Shown here: piece after piece, positions 36,540-47,379 of the stretch | Layout: each line of letters opens with the position of its first letter | Numbering within the stretch: position 1 is the stretch's first letter | DNA from: CAVQNQ01 sp963714205 | GTDB lineage: Bacteria; Acidobacteriota; Terriglobia; Bryobacterales; Bryobacteraceae | Direction of reading: 5' to 3' | Length of the DNA: 64,000 bases | NCBI GenBank assembly: GCA_963714205.1 | Contig: CAVQNQ010000008.1 | Location: forward strand, 277,881-341,880 | Notes under the pieces: model-generated | The model's input: the letters and a program-made list of their open reading frames with translations, nothing else | What the model was told of the DNA's origin: nothing | Database searches by the model: none | Translations under genes and position numbers: made by a program

Positions 36540-37711
36540 ATGAGCGAACGCGTATATATCTTCGATACCACGCTGCGCGACGGCGAGCAATCGCCGGGCT
36601 GCAGCATGAACGTGCCGGAAAAGCTGCGCATGGCGCGCAAACTGGTGGATCTCGGGGTGGATATCTCGAGGCCGGCTTCCCCATCGCCTCGCAGGGCGAT
36701 TTCGAGGCCGTCGAGGCCGTCAGCCGCGAGTTTTCATGGGCCAACGTGGCCGCCCTCGCGCGCTGCTGCACCCTGGACGTGGAGCGCGCCGCGCAATCCC
36801 TGGCGCACGCCCGGCGCCCGCGCATCCACACCTTCATCGCCACCAGCGATATTCACCTGCAATACAAGCTGAAGAAATCGCGCCAGCAGGTCCTCGATGA
36901 GGCGGTGGCCGCGGTCGAACTGGCCCGCACCTTTGTTGACGACGTGGAATTCAGCGCCGAGGATGGCGCCCGCACCGAGGTCGAGTATCTGGAGCAGATC
37001 TCCCGTGCGGTGGTGGCGGCCGGCGCGCGCACCGTCAACATCCCGGATACCGTGGGTTATTCCACGCCCCCCGAATACGGCCTCCTGATCGGCCAGATTG
37101 CCCGCGCGCTGGGCGATTGCGCGGTGGTCAGCGTGCACTGCCATGACGACCTGGGCCTGGCGGTGGCCAATTCGATCGCCGCCATCGAGGCGGGCGCGCG
37201 GCAGGTCGAGTGCACCATCAACGGCATCGGCGAGCGGGCCGGCAACTGCTCGCTCGAGGAAGTGGTCATGATCCTCAAGACCCGCCACGATTTTTACCCG
37301 TACCATACCGGCATTCAAACCGAGCACCTCTACTCCGCCAGCGAGATGTTGAGCTCCATCATCACCTTCGGCCCCCAACCCAACAAGGCTATCGTGGGGC
37401 GCAATGCCTTCGCTCATGAAGCCGGCATTCACCAGGATGGCTACCTGAAAGAGAAGAGCACTTACGAGATCGTCGATCCGCGCAGCGTCGGGGTGCCGGA
37501 AGGTAAACTGGTGCTCGGGAAGCACAGCGGCCGGCACGCGCTGCTCCAGCGCTGCCGGGATTTGGGCTTCGATCTGACGAAGGAGGAACTCGACGACCTG
37601 TACCATCGCTTCACCGCGGTGGCCGACCACCGCAAGAAAGGCTTGATGGATGAAGAGATCGTCGCGCTGGTGCACCAGGGGCAAAAGGCTCAGGGTGCGG
37701 CGGCGGATTAA
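36540..37711 (+). CDS. leuA: 2-isopropylmalate synthase lacking the regulatory domain, frameshifted
   Basis: The first about 42 codons from ATG 36540 read RVYIFDTTLRDGEQSPGCSM and ARKLVDLGVDI; then the frame changes and EAGFPIASQGDFEAVEAVSR continues to the stop at 37711. Restoring one C in GATATC(C)TCGAG at about 36665 gives a 390-residue enzyme with HCHDDLGLAVANSIAAIEAG, INGIGERAGNCSLEEVVM and the AFAHEAGIHQDG metal site. The enzyme condenses acetyl-CoA with 2-oxoisovalerate. The usual C-terminal LeuA allosteric domain is missing: leuB starts 3 bp after the stop. Homocitrate synthase is the alternative by length, but the leuBCD context favours LeuA. Confidence 0.87.
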
Positions 37712-37714
37712 TCC

Positions 37715-38800
37715 ATGCAACTGAACGTTCTGGTCCTGCCCGGAGACGGAATCGGGATCGAGGTGACACGCGAGGCGGAGCGGGTGCTGCGCCACGTCGC
37801 GCAGAAGTGGCATCACGAACTGAAACTGAACGAGGGCCTGCTGGGCGGCGTGGCCATACACCGGACCGGGTCGCCGCTGCCCGCCGAAACCGCGCGCGCG
37901 GCCGCCCATGCCGACGCTACCCTGATGGGCGCGGTGGGCCTGCCGGAATTCGACAACGCCCCGCCCGAACAGCGGCCCGAGAAGGGGTTGCTGGGATTGC
38001 GCCAGGCCTTGGGCGTTTACGCCAACCTGCGCCCGGTGCGCGCCTACCGGTCGCTGCTGGATTCGTCGCCTTTGAAGAACCACCTGGTGGAAGGCGCCGA
38101 TATGATCATCGTCCGCGAACTGACGGGCGGTCTCTATTACGGTACTCCGCGCGGAATAGTGGAAGACGGCGCGGAGACGCGGGCGGTCAATACCATGGCC
38201 TACACGCGCTCGGAAATCGAGCGTATTGCCCGCGTGGCCTTCCACCTGGCGGCGGCGCGCCGCAAGAAGGTGACCTCGGTCGATAAGTCCAACGTGCTCG
38301 AGACCTCGCAGCTCTGGCGGCGCGTGGTGATCGAAGTGGCCCGCGATTATCCGGACGTGACGCTCGAGCACATCCTGGTGGATAACTGCGCCATGCAGCT
38401 AATCCTCAACCCGCGGCGCTTCGACGTGCTGGTGACCGAAAACATGTTCGGCGATATCCTCAGCGACGAGGGCGCCGTGCTGGCCGGCTCCATCGGGATG
38501 CTGCCTTCGGCCTCTCTCGGCGGCAAACGGCCCTCCGGCGCGTGGGTGGGGCTGTACGAACCGGTGCACGGCTCGGCCCCCGATATCGCCGGCCAGAACA
38601 AGGCCAATCCGCTGGGCGCCATCGGCTCGGTGGCGGCCATGCTCGAATACAGTTTTGGATTGATGGAAGAAGCCTCCGCCGTGAATGCCGCTATTGAAGC
38701 CGTGCTCTTGAGCGGTTGCGTCACCGCGGATCTGCGGCCTTCCGGCGCACCCGCCACCACCGAACAGGTGGGGCAAGCGGTCTGCGCCGCGATCGGCTGA
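37715..38800 (+). CDS. leuB: 3-isopropylmalate dehydrogenase
   Basis: 361 residues. NAD-dependent beta-decarboxylating dehydrogenase with LPGDGIGIEVTREAERVL, VRELTGGLYYGTPRG, TSVDKSNVLETSQLWRRVV, VDNCAMQLILNPRRFDVLVT, MFGDILSDEGAVLAGSIGML and YEPVHGSAPDIAGQNKANPL. It oxidises 3-isopropylmalate in leucine synthesis. It follows leuA by 3 bp. Confidence 0.96.
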   Translation: MQLNVLVLPGDGIGIEVTREAERVLRHVAQKWHHELKLNEGLLGGVAIHRTGSPLPAETARAAAHADATLMGAVGLPEFDNAPPEQRPEKGLLGLRQALGVYANLRPVRAYRSLLDSSPLKNHLVEGADMIIVRELTGGLYYGTPRGIVEDGAETRAVNTMAYTRSEIERIARVAFHLAAARRKKVTSVDKSNVLETSQLWRRVVIEVARDYPDVTLEHILVDNCAMQLILNPRRFDVLVTENMFGDILSDEGAVLAGSIGMLPSASLGGKRPSGAWVGLYEPVHGSAPDIAGQNKANPLGAIGSVAAMLEYSFGLMEEASAVNAAIEAVLLSGCVTADLRPSGAPATTEQVGQAVCAAIG

Positions 38801-38879
38801 GCGAGGACTTACCGGTCCTCGCTCAGTCATAATGGAGAAGAGCCAACCTAAGCTAAGCCAGCCCGAATTTCGGATAACT

Positions 38880-40280
38880 ATGCCTCGTACGATCATCGAG
38901 AAACTCTGGGACTCCCACGTAGTCCAGGAACAGCCGGGCGCTCCCGCCCTGCTCTATATCGATCTGCACCTGGTTCACGAGGTCACCTCGCCGCAGGCCT
39001 TCCAGGATCTGCGCGAGCGCGGCCTCCAGGTGCGGCGCCCCGATCTGACCATCGCCACCGCCGATCACAGCATCCCCACCACGGACCGGTCGCTGCCCAT
39101 CGTGGACGAGATCGCCCGGCTCCAGCTTGCGCAGCTCGAAGCCAACTGCGCCGAGTTCGGCATCCGCTGCCTGGGGGTGCACAACGACCGCCAGGGCATC
39201 GTGCACGTGATCGGTCCCGAGCTGGGCCTCACGCAGCCCGGCATGACGGTGGTTTGCGGCGACAGCCACACCGCCACGCACGGCGCTTTCGGCGCCCTGG
39301 CCTTCGGCATCGGCACCAGCGAGGTGGAGCACGTACTGGCCACCCAGTGCCTCTTGCAGCGCCGTTCGAAGAGCTATGCGGTGAAGGTGGAGGGCAAGCT
39401 GGCGCCCGGCGTCACGGCCAAGGACATCATTCTGGCGCTGATCGCCCGCATCGGGATCGGCGGCGGCACGGGATCCGTCTTCGAATACACCGGCAGCACC
39501 ATCCGCGGCTTGAGCATGGAAGAGCGCATGACGGTGTGCAACATGTCGATCGAAGCCGGCGCGCGGGCCGGCCTGGTGGCGCCCGACGACACCACTTTCG
39601 AATACCTGTGCGGCCGCCCGCACGCGCCCAAGGGGTCCCAGTGGGATGCGGCCCTGGCGCGCTGGCGGCAGCTTCCCACGGACGAGGGCGCGGCTTACGA
39701 TCGCAGTATCTCGATCGATGGCGCCGCGCTCGAGCCCATGATCACCTACGGCACCAATCCTGGGATGGGCGTGCCCATCGGCGCGCCGGTTCCCGACCCT
39801 TCGCGCGTGGCCGATCCGATGGAACGCGAATCCATCGCCAAGGCTCTGGTTTACATGGGTCTGGAGGGCGGCCGGCCGGTGCTGGGCCTGCCCGTGGACG
39901 TGGTCTTCATCGGGAGCTGCACCAATTCCCGCATCTCCGACCTGCGCGCGGCGGCAGCGGTGATCAAGGGCCGCAAGGTGAACCCCAAGACCCGAGTGCT
40001 GGTGGTGCCGGGCTCGCAGGAGATCAAGCGCCAGGCCATCGCCGAGGGTCTGCCGGAAATCTTCCGCGCGGCCGGCTGCGAGTGGCGCGAACCGGGCTGC
40101 TCGATGTGCATCGCCATGAACGGCGACCAGGTGGGCGCCGGCCAGTACAGCGTCTCCACCAGCAACCGCAACTTCGAGGGCCGCCAGGGAAAGGGCGCGC
40201 GCACCTTCCTGGCCAGCCCGCTGACCGCCGCGGCCAGCGCAATTACGGGCGTGGTGACGGATGTGAGGACACTGCTATGA
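38880..40280 (+). CDS. leuC: 3-isopropylmalate dehydratase large subunit
   Basis: 466 residues from ATG 38880 (MPRTIIEKLWDSHVV), the standard LeuC start; an in-frame ATG at 38832 adds 16 unusual residues. The three [4Fe-4S] cysteines are present in FIGSCTNSRISDLRAAA and EPGCSMCIAMNGDQ, and the family block GMTVVCGDSHTATHGAFGAL is intact. It isomerises 2- to 3-isopropylmalate together with LeuD, whose start overlaps its stop as ATGA. Confidence 0.96.
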   Translation: MPRTIIEKLWDSHVVQEQPGAPALLYIDLHLVHEVTSPQAFQDLRERGLQVRRPDLTIATADHSIPTTDRSLPIVDEIARLQLAQLEANCAEFGIRCLGVHNDRQGIVHVIGPELGLTQPGMTVVCGDSHTATHGAFGALAFGIGTSEVEHVLATQCLLQRRSKSYAVKVEGKLAPGVTAKDIILALIARIGIGGGTGSVFEYTGSTIRGLSMEERMTVCNMSIEAGARAGLVAPDDTTFEYLCGRPHAPKGSQWDAALARWRQLPTDEGAAYDRSISIDGAALEPMITYGTNPGMGVPIGAPVPDPSRVADPMERESIAKALVYMGLEGGRPVLGLPVDVVFIGSCTNSRISDLRAAAAVIKGRKVNPKTRVLVVPGSQEIKRQAIAEGLPEIFRAAGCEWREPGCSMCIAMNGDQVGAGQYSVSTSNRNFEGRQGKGARTFLASPLTAAASAITGVVTDVRTLL

Positions 40281-40885
40281 AGCCATTCACCGATTTCGAA
40301 AGCCGCATCGTGCCGCTGGCCATCAACAATATCGATACCGACCAGATCATTCCGGCGCGTTTCCTGAAGACCGTCTCCAAGCAGGGCCTCGACAAGGAGC
40401 TTTTCTGCGACTGGCGCTACGACGCTTCCGGCGCGCCGCGGCCCGATTTCATCCTCAACCAGGAGCGGGCGCGGGGAGCGCAGGTGCTGCTGGCCGGCGA
40501 CAATTTCGGTTGCGGCAGCTCGCGCGAGCACGCGCCCTGGGCGCTGACGCAGTTCGGATTCCGCTCGGTCATCAGCACATCGTTCGCCGATATTTTCAAG
40601 CAGAATTCGTTGAAGAATTCGCTGCTGCCGATTGTGGTCCCGCCGGACGTGCATGCCGAGCTATTCGCCGCGGTAGCCGCCGACCCGGATGCCAAGGTGA
40701 AGATTGACCTGGCCCGCCAGACGCTGACCACGCCGGGCGGCCGCGCGGTGGAGTTTCCCATCGACAGCTTCTCGAAGCACTGCCTGTTGAATGGCGTAGA
40801 CGAACTGGGCTATATCATGCAGCAGGAAGCGGCGATTGCGGCGTATGAAGCGGCGCGCGTGGGCTCGATCGATACGCGGGGATAG
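40277..40885 (+). CDS. leuD: 3-isopropylmalate dehydratase small subunit
   Basis: 202 residues, start ATG 40277 overlapping the leuC TGA (ATGA). Swivelling-domain signatures: NNIDTDQIIPARFLKTVSKQ, LLAGDNFGCGSSREHAPWAL, GFRSVISTSFADIFKQNSLK. Partner of LeuC in the isomerase. The operon ends here and is followed by a large inverted repeat. Confidence 0.96.
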   Translation: MKPFTDFESRIVPLAINNIDTDQIIPARFLKTVSKQGLDKELFCDWRYDASGAPRPDFILNQERARGAQVLLAGDNFGCGSSREHAPWALTQFGFRSVISTSFADIFKQNSLKNSLLPIVVPPDVHAELFAAVAADPDAKVKIDLARQTLTTPGGRAVEFPIDSFSKHCLLNGVDELGYIMQQEAAIAAYEAARVGSIDTRG

Positions 40886-40903
40886 TCAAGTTAGTAAGTG
40901 GGG

Positions 40904-40958
40904 GCGCCCTCGCTCGCGCGAAGGCCCCCGGCTTCGCCGGTTCTCGGAACGAGGGCGC
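40904..40958 (+). terminator. large hairpin after leuD
   Basis: GCGCCCTCG at 40904-40912 pairs perfectly with CGAGGGCGC at 40950-40958, and the intervening sequence contains a smaller CCGGCTTCGCCGG hairpin. It lies 19 bp after the leuD stop and 36 bp before the next gene. A terminator is likely, though the U-tract is poor (ATTCTGA). Confidence 0.5.
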
Positions 40959-40993
40959 ATTCTGACGGTTGGCCTGTTGGTACCATGTGACGC

Positions 40994-41878
40994 ATGGCGT
41001 TTAGCCGCGATTCGAACCTGAGGATGGGCGACCGTTCCGAATATCTGGCCCAGTATTTCCTGAGTGCTCTTGGCGTTTCAGTGCTGGTGCCACGTCCGGA
41101 GGACATTGGGTTTGATTGCCACTGCTCACTGGCAGAACAAAGCGGGCGCCGACAGACGTACCGTTGGCCGTACTGGGTGCAGATCGGTTCGGAGGGATCG
41201 AAGAGCTTCAAGTACGGCGGTCTCGAACGCAGAACGTGTAAGTGGCGGGCCTGGGAGGTCGAGGGCATTCGCGACGTACAGATCCCCTTCTTCGTGGGGC
41301 TGGTGGACAAGGCCAAGCATCGACTGCGCCTATTCAGCACCAGTCCGAAATGGTATCTGTTCCACTACGTGTGGCCCACCATTGGCCAGCTTCAATTGTG
41401 CCCAGACGACTCCCGAACGCCACTGAAGGTATGGGAGACCGGACAGATCAAGACGAGCGATGGTACAAGCCTCCCATGCTTTGATGTTCCTTTAGGGCCG
41501 CCGATAATAGACATGACGGTGGGCGACATCGGCACGCCGGCATTCGACGCTATGTCGAAGGTTCTGGAGTCTGCAATCGTCTGCGAGCACTGGAACATAA
41601 TCTACAACAGCATCGGAACGCCCTATTTCGCTTGCCCAAAGGAAAACCGCCAGCCCAATCAGCCACTGGATGGTTGGCTCTACAGCTTTGCCTTCCGCTT
41701 CGACAAGCTGGATGAGCAACTCGACCGGATTCGACCCGTCTGTATCAGCGTGGCCGGAAATTACAAGTATCAGAACCGTCATTCCGACCTCGAGAAGTTG
41801 CGCCCCATTTTCGACCTGTTACCGCTGAGCGATGAAGATCGGAAGATCATCCATGATATCTACCTGGCGAGCAGCTAG
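40994..41878 (+). CDS. hypothetical protein with DUF4365-like N-terminus
   Basis: 294 residues. The N-terminal third reads RMGDRSEYLAQYFLSALGVS, VLVPRPEDIGFDCHCSLAEQ and YWVQIGSEGSKSF, the order (helix, strand, D in GFD, then an xQxK-like strand) of restriction-endonuclease-like DUF4365 domains, though the final Lys is displaced. The rest, about 190 residues, is not recognised. GC content is a little lower than in the neighbouring leu genes. It sits next to a hicAB pair, an accessory setting. Function unknown; a nuclease role would be inference. Confidence 0.6.
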   Translation: MAFSRDSNLRMGDRSEYLAQYFLSALGVSVLVPRPEDIGFDCHCSLAEQSGRRQTYRWPYWVQIGSEGSKSFKYGGLERRTCKWRAWEVEGIRDVQIPFFVGLVDKAKHRLRLFSTSPKWYLFHYVWPTIGQLQLCPDDSRTPLKVWETGQIKTSDGTSLPCFDVPLGPPIIDMTVGDIGTPAFDAMSKVLESAIVCEHWNIIYNSIGTPYFACPKENRQPNQPLDGWLYSFAFRFDKLDEQLDRIRPVCISVAGNYKYQNRHSDLEKLRPIFDLLPLSDEDRKIIHDIYLASS

Positions 41879-41996
41879 AGAACGGCTTCGGCGGCACCTT
41901 TCCGTATAACGACCTTACGACCCGAATCCAAATTACGAACCTTTAGCCCGCAAACGCTGGAATTTCCTTGATATTCTGAACTCCCCGGGCGCACAA

Positions 41997-42010
41997 CCCC
42001 TTTTTAGGGG
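41997..42010 (+). promoter_or_regulatory. small inverted repeat over the hicA ribosome site
   Basis: CCCCTTTTTAGGGG, with the AGGGG arm serving as the probable Shine-Dalgarno 8-10 nt before the hicA GTG. It could act as an RNA hairpin hiding the site, or as an operator for HicB. Confidence 0.35.
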
Positions 42011-42018
42011 CGGAACGA

Positions 42019-42207
42019 GTGAAGGTACGAGACCTTATCAAGCTGGTGAAAGACACTGGTTGGGAGTTGCTCCCCCGGACAGGCACCAGCCACTGGCAGT
42101 ACAAGCACCCGGCTAAGCCCGGTCGCGTGACAATAGCGGGCCACCCTAGCGACGATGTCGATCCCGGAACCCGGAACAGCATTTTGAAGCAGGCGGGGCT
42201 AAAATGA
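42019..42207 (+). CDS. hicA: HicA-type mRNA interferase toxin
   Basis: 62 residues from a GTG at 42019. Family pattern: KVRDLIKLVKDTGWELLPRT, GTSHWQYKHP with the catalytic His, and the closing IAGHPSDDVDPGTRNSILKQ. HicA is a dsRBD-like RNase that cuts mRNA. Its stop overlaps the start of hicB. Confidence 0.9.
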   Translation: MKVRDLIKLVKDTGWELLPRTGTSHWQYKHPAKPGRVTIAGHPSDDVDPGTRNSILKQAGLK

Positions 42208-42431
42208 AAACTGTGCAGTACGCTGTAATCTACGCGAAAACCGGCACGGGCTACAGCGCCCACGTGCCGGACCTCCCTGGCTGTATCGCCACAGGACGTA
42301 GTCTTGCGGCTACCCAGAAGCGGATGCGGGAGGCTCTGGCCATGCACCTTCGGGGAATGCGCGAAGATGGCATTCCACTCCCGCGCCCGACGACGCTCAC
42401 GGAGCAGGTCGATGTGGGCGACGCCGCTTGA
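42204..42431 (+). CDS. hicB: HicB-type antitoxin, short form
   Basis: 75 residues from ATG 42204 (ATGA overlap with hicA). The RNase-H-like HicB fold is clear: YAVIYAKTGTGYSAHVPDLP, GCIATGRSLAATQKRMREAL. It has no C-terminal helix-turn-helix or ribbon-helix-helix, so it may neutralise HicA by binding but may not repress its own promoter by the usual domain. Confidence 0.88.
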   Translation: MKTVQYAVIYAKTGTGYSAHVPDLPGCIATGRSLAATQKRMREALAMHLRGMREDGIPLPRPTTLTEQVDVGDAA

Positions 42432-42463
42432 GCGGCGCGCGCCACTGTAAGCCGGCTCCCAAG

Positions 42464-44499
<2,036 letters not shown>

Positions 44500-44503
<4 letters not shown>

Positions 44504-44715
44504 GCGGGCACTTCGTAGCCAATCGTCCGCACGGCATCCTTCAGCACCTCCGGACGCACCAGGTCGGAATCGTATTCCACGTCGGCGCGGGCCGCTTCGA
44601 GGTCCACCGTGGCTTTGGTCACACCGGGGATGGATGAGAGTTTGCGCTCCACACTGCGGCGGCAATTCTGGCAGGTCATGCCGCCAACGGAAATGCTGAG
44701 AGATTCCAGGGCCAT
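44500..44715 (-). CDS. copZ: CopZ-like copper chaperone (single HMA domain)
   Basis: 71 residues: VGGMTCQNCRRSVERKLSSI with the CxxC metal pair, then ATVDLEAARADVEYDSD and GYEVPA. It would hand Cu(+) to the ATPase encoded next. Its ATG lies 36 bp from the divergent GNAT gene's start, so the intergenic region must hold both promoters or very short leaders. Confidence 0.88.
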
Positions 44716-44751
44716 GCTTATATGATGAAACAGTTACCCCATGGAGATGCG

Positions 44752-45528
44752 ATGACCTTCGCGGATGGGCGTCTGGCCCGGCTTCTGGAAGCCGCCGAGG
44801 CCGCCAATGCCAGGGGCTGTGCCGGGCCGGACATCGCGCTGATCGAGGCCGGCGGGGGCTGCGGCGTGTTCGCGGGCGCCGATTCGCCGCTCACACAGGT
44901 TGTGGGCATGGGGCTCGATGGACCGGTGCGAGCCGCGGATCTGGATGCCGTCGAGGCATTTCTGCGATCTCGCGGCGCGGGGGTGACCATCGATCTTTGT
45001 CCTCTCGCCGATCCGCGCCTGCTGGAAGAACTGGTCCGTCGTGGGTACCGCCCCACCGAGTTCAACAACGTGCTGGCGAAACGCCTCGCGGGAATTTCCA
45101 TCGTGCTGACGCCGCGTGTGCGCCGCGCCGTGGCCGGGGAAGACGACCTGTGGTCCCACGCGGTGGGCCGCGGCTTCTTCGAGCAGTCCGACCTCACTAG
45201 CGCTGAGATGGACGTGGGCCGCCACGTCTTCGCCATGCCGGAGGCCCTCTGCTATCTCGCGGTGGCCGAAGGGCGCGAGCCGGCTGGCGGGGCAGCTATG
45301 AGCGTGCGGGATGGCTTGGCTACGCTGTTCGCCGACGCCACCATCCCGCGCCACCGGCGGCAGGGTTTCCATGCCGAGCTGATCGCCGCCCGCCTCAATG
45401 AAGCCATCGCGCGCGGCTGCGAGCTGGCCAGCGCCACCACCCTGCCGGGGAGCGCCTCCCAACGCAACTACGAGCGCATGGGTTTCGAGGTGGTGTACAC
45501 AAAAGTCACCATGGTCGCCGGTAGTTGA
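44752..45528 (+). CDS. GNAT family N-acetyltransferase
   Basis: 258 residues from ATG 44752, preceded by GGAG at 5 nt; in-frame ATGs at 44722 and 44725 exist but lack a site and crowd the divergent copZ start. The C-terminal GNAT core is clear: GGAAMSVRDGLATLFADATI, PRHRRQGFHAELIAARLNEA (acetyl-CoA R/Q-x-x-G/A loop) and SQRNYERMGFEVVYTKVTM. The N-terminal half is a second, degenerate GNAT-like region. Substrate unknown. Confidence 0.82.
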   Translation: MTFADGRLARLLEAAEAANARGCAGPDIALIEAGGGCGVFAGADSPLTQVVGMGLDGPVRAADLDAVEAFLRSRGAGVTIDLCPLADPRLLEELVRRGYRPTEFNNVLAKRLAGISIVLTPRVRRAVAGEDDLWSHAVGRGFFEQSDLTSAEMDVGRHVFAMPEALCYLAVAEGREPAGGAAMSVRDGLATLFADATIPRHRRQGFHAELIAARLNEAIARGCELASATTLPGSASQRNYERMGFEVVYTKVTMVAGS

Positions 45529-45567
45529 GAATCCGGCGGGGGATCTTCCACTAACCCATGAGAACCC

Positions 45568-47358
45568 ATGCCCGTGTGGCTCGATTCGTGGATCGCGGCG
45601 GCGGCGATTCCCCTGGCTGTCTGGCTGCTGATCAGCGGGTTGGACGATCTGTTCGTCACTCTGGTGTGGCTGTTGGCCGGGCGGCCCAAAATTCCCTGGC
45701 CTTCCGAGGCTCAACTGGAAAGCTTGCCCGAGCGGCGCATCGCCATCCTGGTGCCGCTCTGGCACGAGCATCGCGTCATCGGCCAGATGCTGGAAAGCAA
45801 CCTCGCCACCATTGCCTACCAGAACTATGAGGTGTTCGCGGGCGTCTATCCCAACGATGAGCCCACGGCTCGGGAAGTCGCCGCGGTGGCCGGCCAGCAC
45901 GCGCGCCTGCACCTGGCCGTGGTGCCCCATGACGGTCCCACTTCCAAGGCAGATTGTCTGAACGCCGCCTGGCGGCGCATGAAAGCCTACGAAGCCAGCC
46001 AGGGAGTGCATTTCCGGGTGGTCGTCATGCACGACGCCGAAGACCAGATTGACCGCCGCTCGCTGCGCCTCATGAACTGGTTCTCGCGGGATTATGAAAT
46101 GGTACAGGTGCCCGTGCTGCCCCTGCGCACGCCGCCCCTCGAATTCACGCATGGCCTTTATTGCGATGAGTTTAGCGAATTCCAGTTGAAGGATCTGACA
46201 GTCCGCCAGCGGTTGGGCGGGTTTCTGCCTTCCTGCGGCGTGGGCACCGGGTTCGCGCGCGAAGCTCTGGAAAGGCTGGCGGCCGCCCGCCATGGCATGG
46301 TTTTCGATCCGGACTGCCTGACCGAGGATTACGAGACGGGCTTCCGGCTGCACGCCCTGGGCTGTCGTCAGTTGTTCCTCGGGATCCACTTCGATGCGCG
46401 TGCGCCGGTGGCCACGCGCGAATATTTTCCGCGCACGTTCCGCGCCGCCACGCGCCAGCGCAGCCGCTGGGTGGCCGGGATCGCGCTGCAGGGCTGGGAA
46501 CGGCACGGCTGGCGGGTCCCCTGGCGGCAGGTTTACTGGCTGTGGCGCGACCGCAAAGGCCTCCTGGGCAGCCTGATCGGTCCGTGGGCCAACCTGCTGT
46601 TTCTCTATGGCCTCGCAAGCGACTTGGTATCTTCGCTGAGACACGTGCCGTGGACTTTGGCCGCCGCGACTCCGGCGTGGATGGCGCACTGCTACCTGGC
46701 CGCCGCGGTGTTCGCGCTGGTGCAGGTATTTACCCGCATGTACGGCACCGCTTTGATTTATGGCCTCCGTTTCGCCTGGGCCGCGCCGCTGAGATCTCTG
46801 TGGGGCAACCTGATCAATTGCGTGGCCACCGCCGAATCCCTGCGCCAGTTCCTGGATGCCCGCGTAAAACGCGGCGCCATGGCCTGGCGCAAAACCGAGC
46901 ACGCCTATCCGGCGCACTTCGCGCCCGATCAACGGCTGCGCCTGGGCGAGCTGCTGGTCAACATGCAGTGGGCCGCCCGCGCCGAGATCGAAGAAGCTCT
47001 GCCCAGGGTGCCTCCCGGGCTCCGGCTGGGAGAGTACCTGATCCAAGCGCGAAAGCTCTCCGAAGAGGGCCTGTACCGGGCCTTGAGCTTGCAAACCGGC
47101 ATCCCCATGGGAATGCCTTTGCATATCGAGGTGGACCGGCTGACCACCCGCGTCCTGCCGGTCGAAGCCGTCCGCCGTTGGAAGCTGCTGCCCTATCGCG
47201 TCGAGATGGGGCGCCTGCACGTGGTGACGGCGGAAGTGCCCACCGAGGCCACGGATCGCGAACTGGCCGGCTTCAGCGCCCTGGAGATCCGCTATCATCT
47301 GGTGCGCCCCGGCGAATTCGAGCGGCTGGCCGGCGAGTATCTGCCGTCTGCATCCTGA
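45568..47358 (+). CDS. NfrB-like membrane glycosyltransferase with MshEN (c-di-GMP) domain
   Basis: 596 residues: an N-terminal membrane helix, a GT2 domain (RIAILVPLWHEHRVIGQMLE, VVMHDAEDQID as DxD site, FDPDCLTEDYETGF with the TED motif, RQRSRWVAGIALQG as Q/RxxRW), three further helices, and a C-terminal MshEN domain (LRLGELLVNMQWAARAEIEE; LRLGEYLIQARKLSEEGLYR). This is the architecture of E. coli NfrB, a c-di-GMP-stimulated exopolysaccharide synthase. No NfrA-like outer-membrane partner is in the window. An MFS gene follows 21 bp later. Confidence 0.85.
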   Translation: MPVWLDSWIAAAAIPLAVWLLISGLDDLFVTLVWLLAGRPKIPWPSEAQLESLPERRIAILVPLWHEHRVIGQMLESNLATIAYQNYEVFAGVYPNDEPTAREVAAVAGQHARLHLAVVPHDGPTSKADCLNAAWRRMKAYEASQGVHFRVVVMHDAEDQIDRRSLRLMNWFSRDYEMVQVPVLPLRTPPLEFTHGLYCDEFSEFQLKDLTVRQRLGGFLPSCGVGTGFAREALERLAAARHGMVFDPDCLTEDYETGFRLHALGCRQLFLGIHFDARAPVATREYFPRTFRAATRQRSRWVAGIALQGWERHGWRVPWRQVYWLWRDRKGLLGSLIGPWANLLFLYGLASDLVSSLRHVPWTLAAATPAWMAHCYLAAAVFALVQVFTRMYGTALIYGLRFAWAAPLRSLWGNLINCVATAESLRQFLDARVKRGAMAWRKTEHAYPAHFAPDQRLRLGELLVNMQWAARAEIEEALPRVPPGLRLGEYLIQARKLSEEGLYRALSLQTGIPMGMPLHIEVDRLTTRVLPVEAVRRWKLLPYRVEMGRLHVVTAEVPTEATDRELAGFSALEIRYHLVRPGEFERLAGEYLPSAS

Positions 47359-47379
47359 CGCCATCGCAAATAGGATAAG

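Noticed and set aside
36734..38371. 545-codon minus-strand frame opposite leuA/leuB
   Set aside because: Spans two real genes on the other strand and has no recognisable protein motif.
39254..40276. N-terminal extension of the leuD frame
   Set aside because: It runs through leuC in another frame; LeuD starts normally at ATG 40277.
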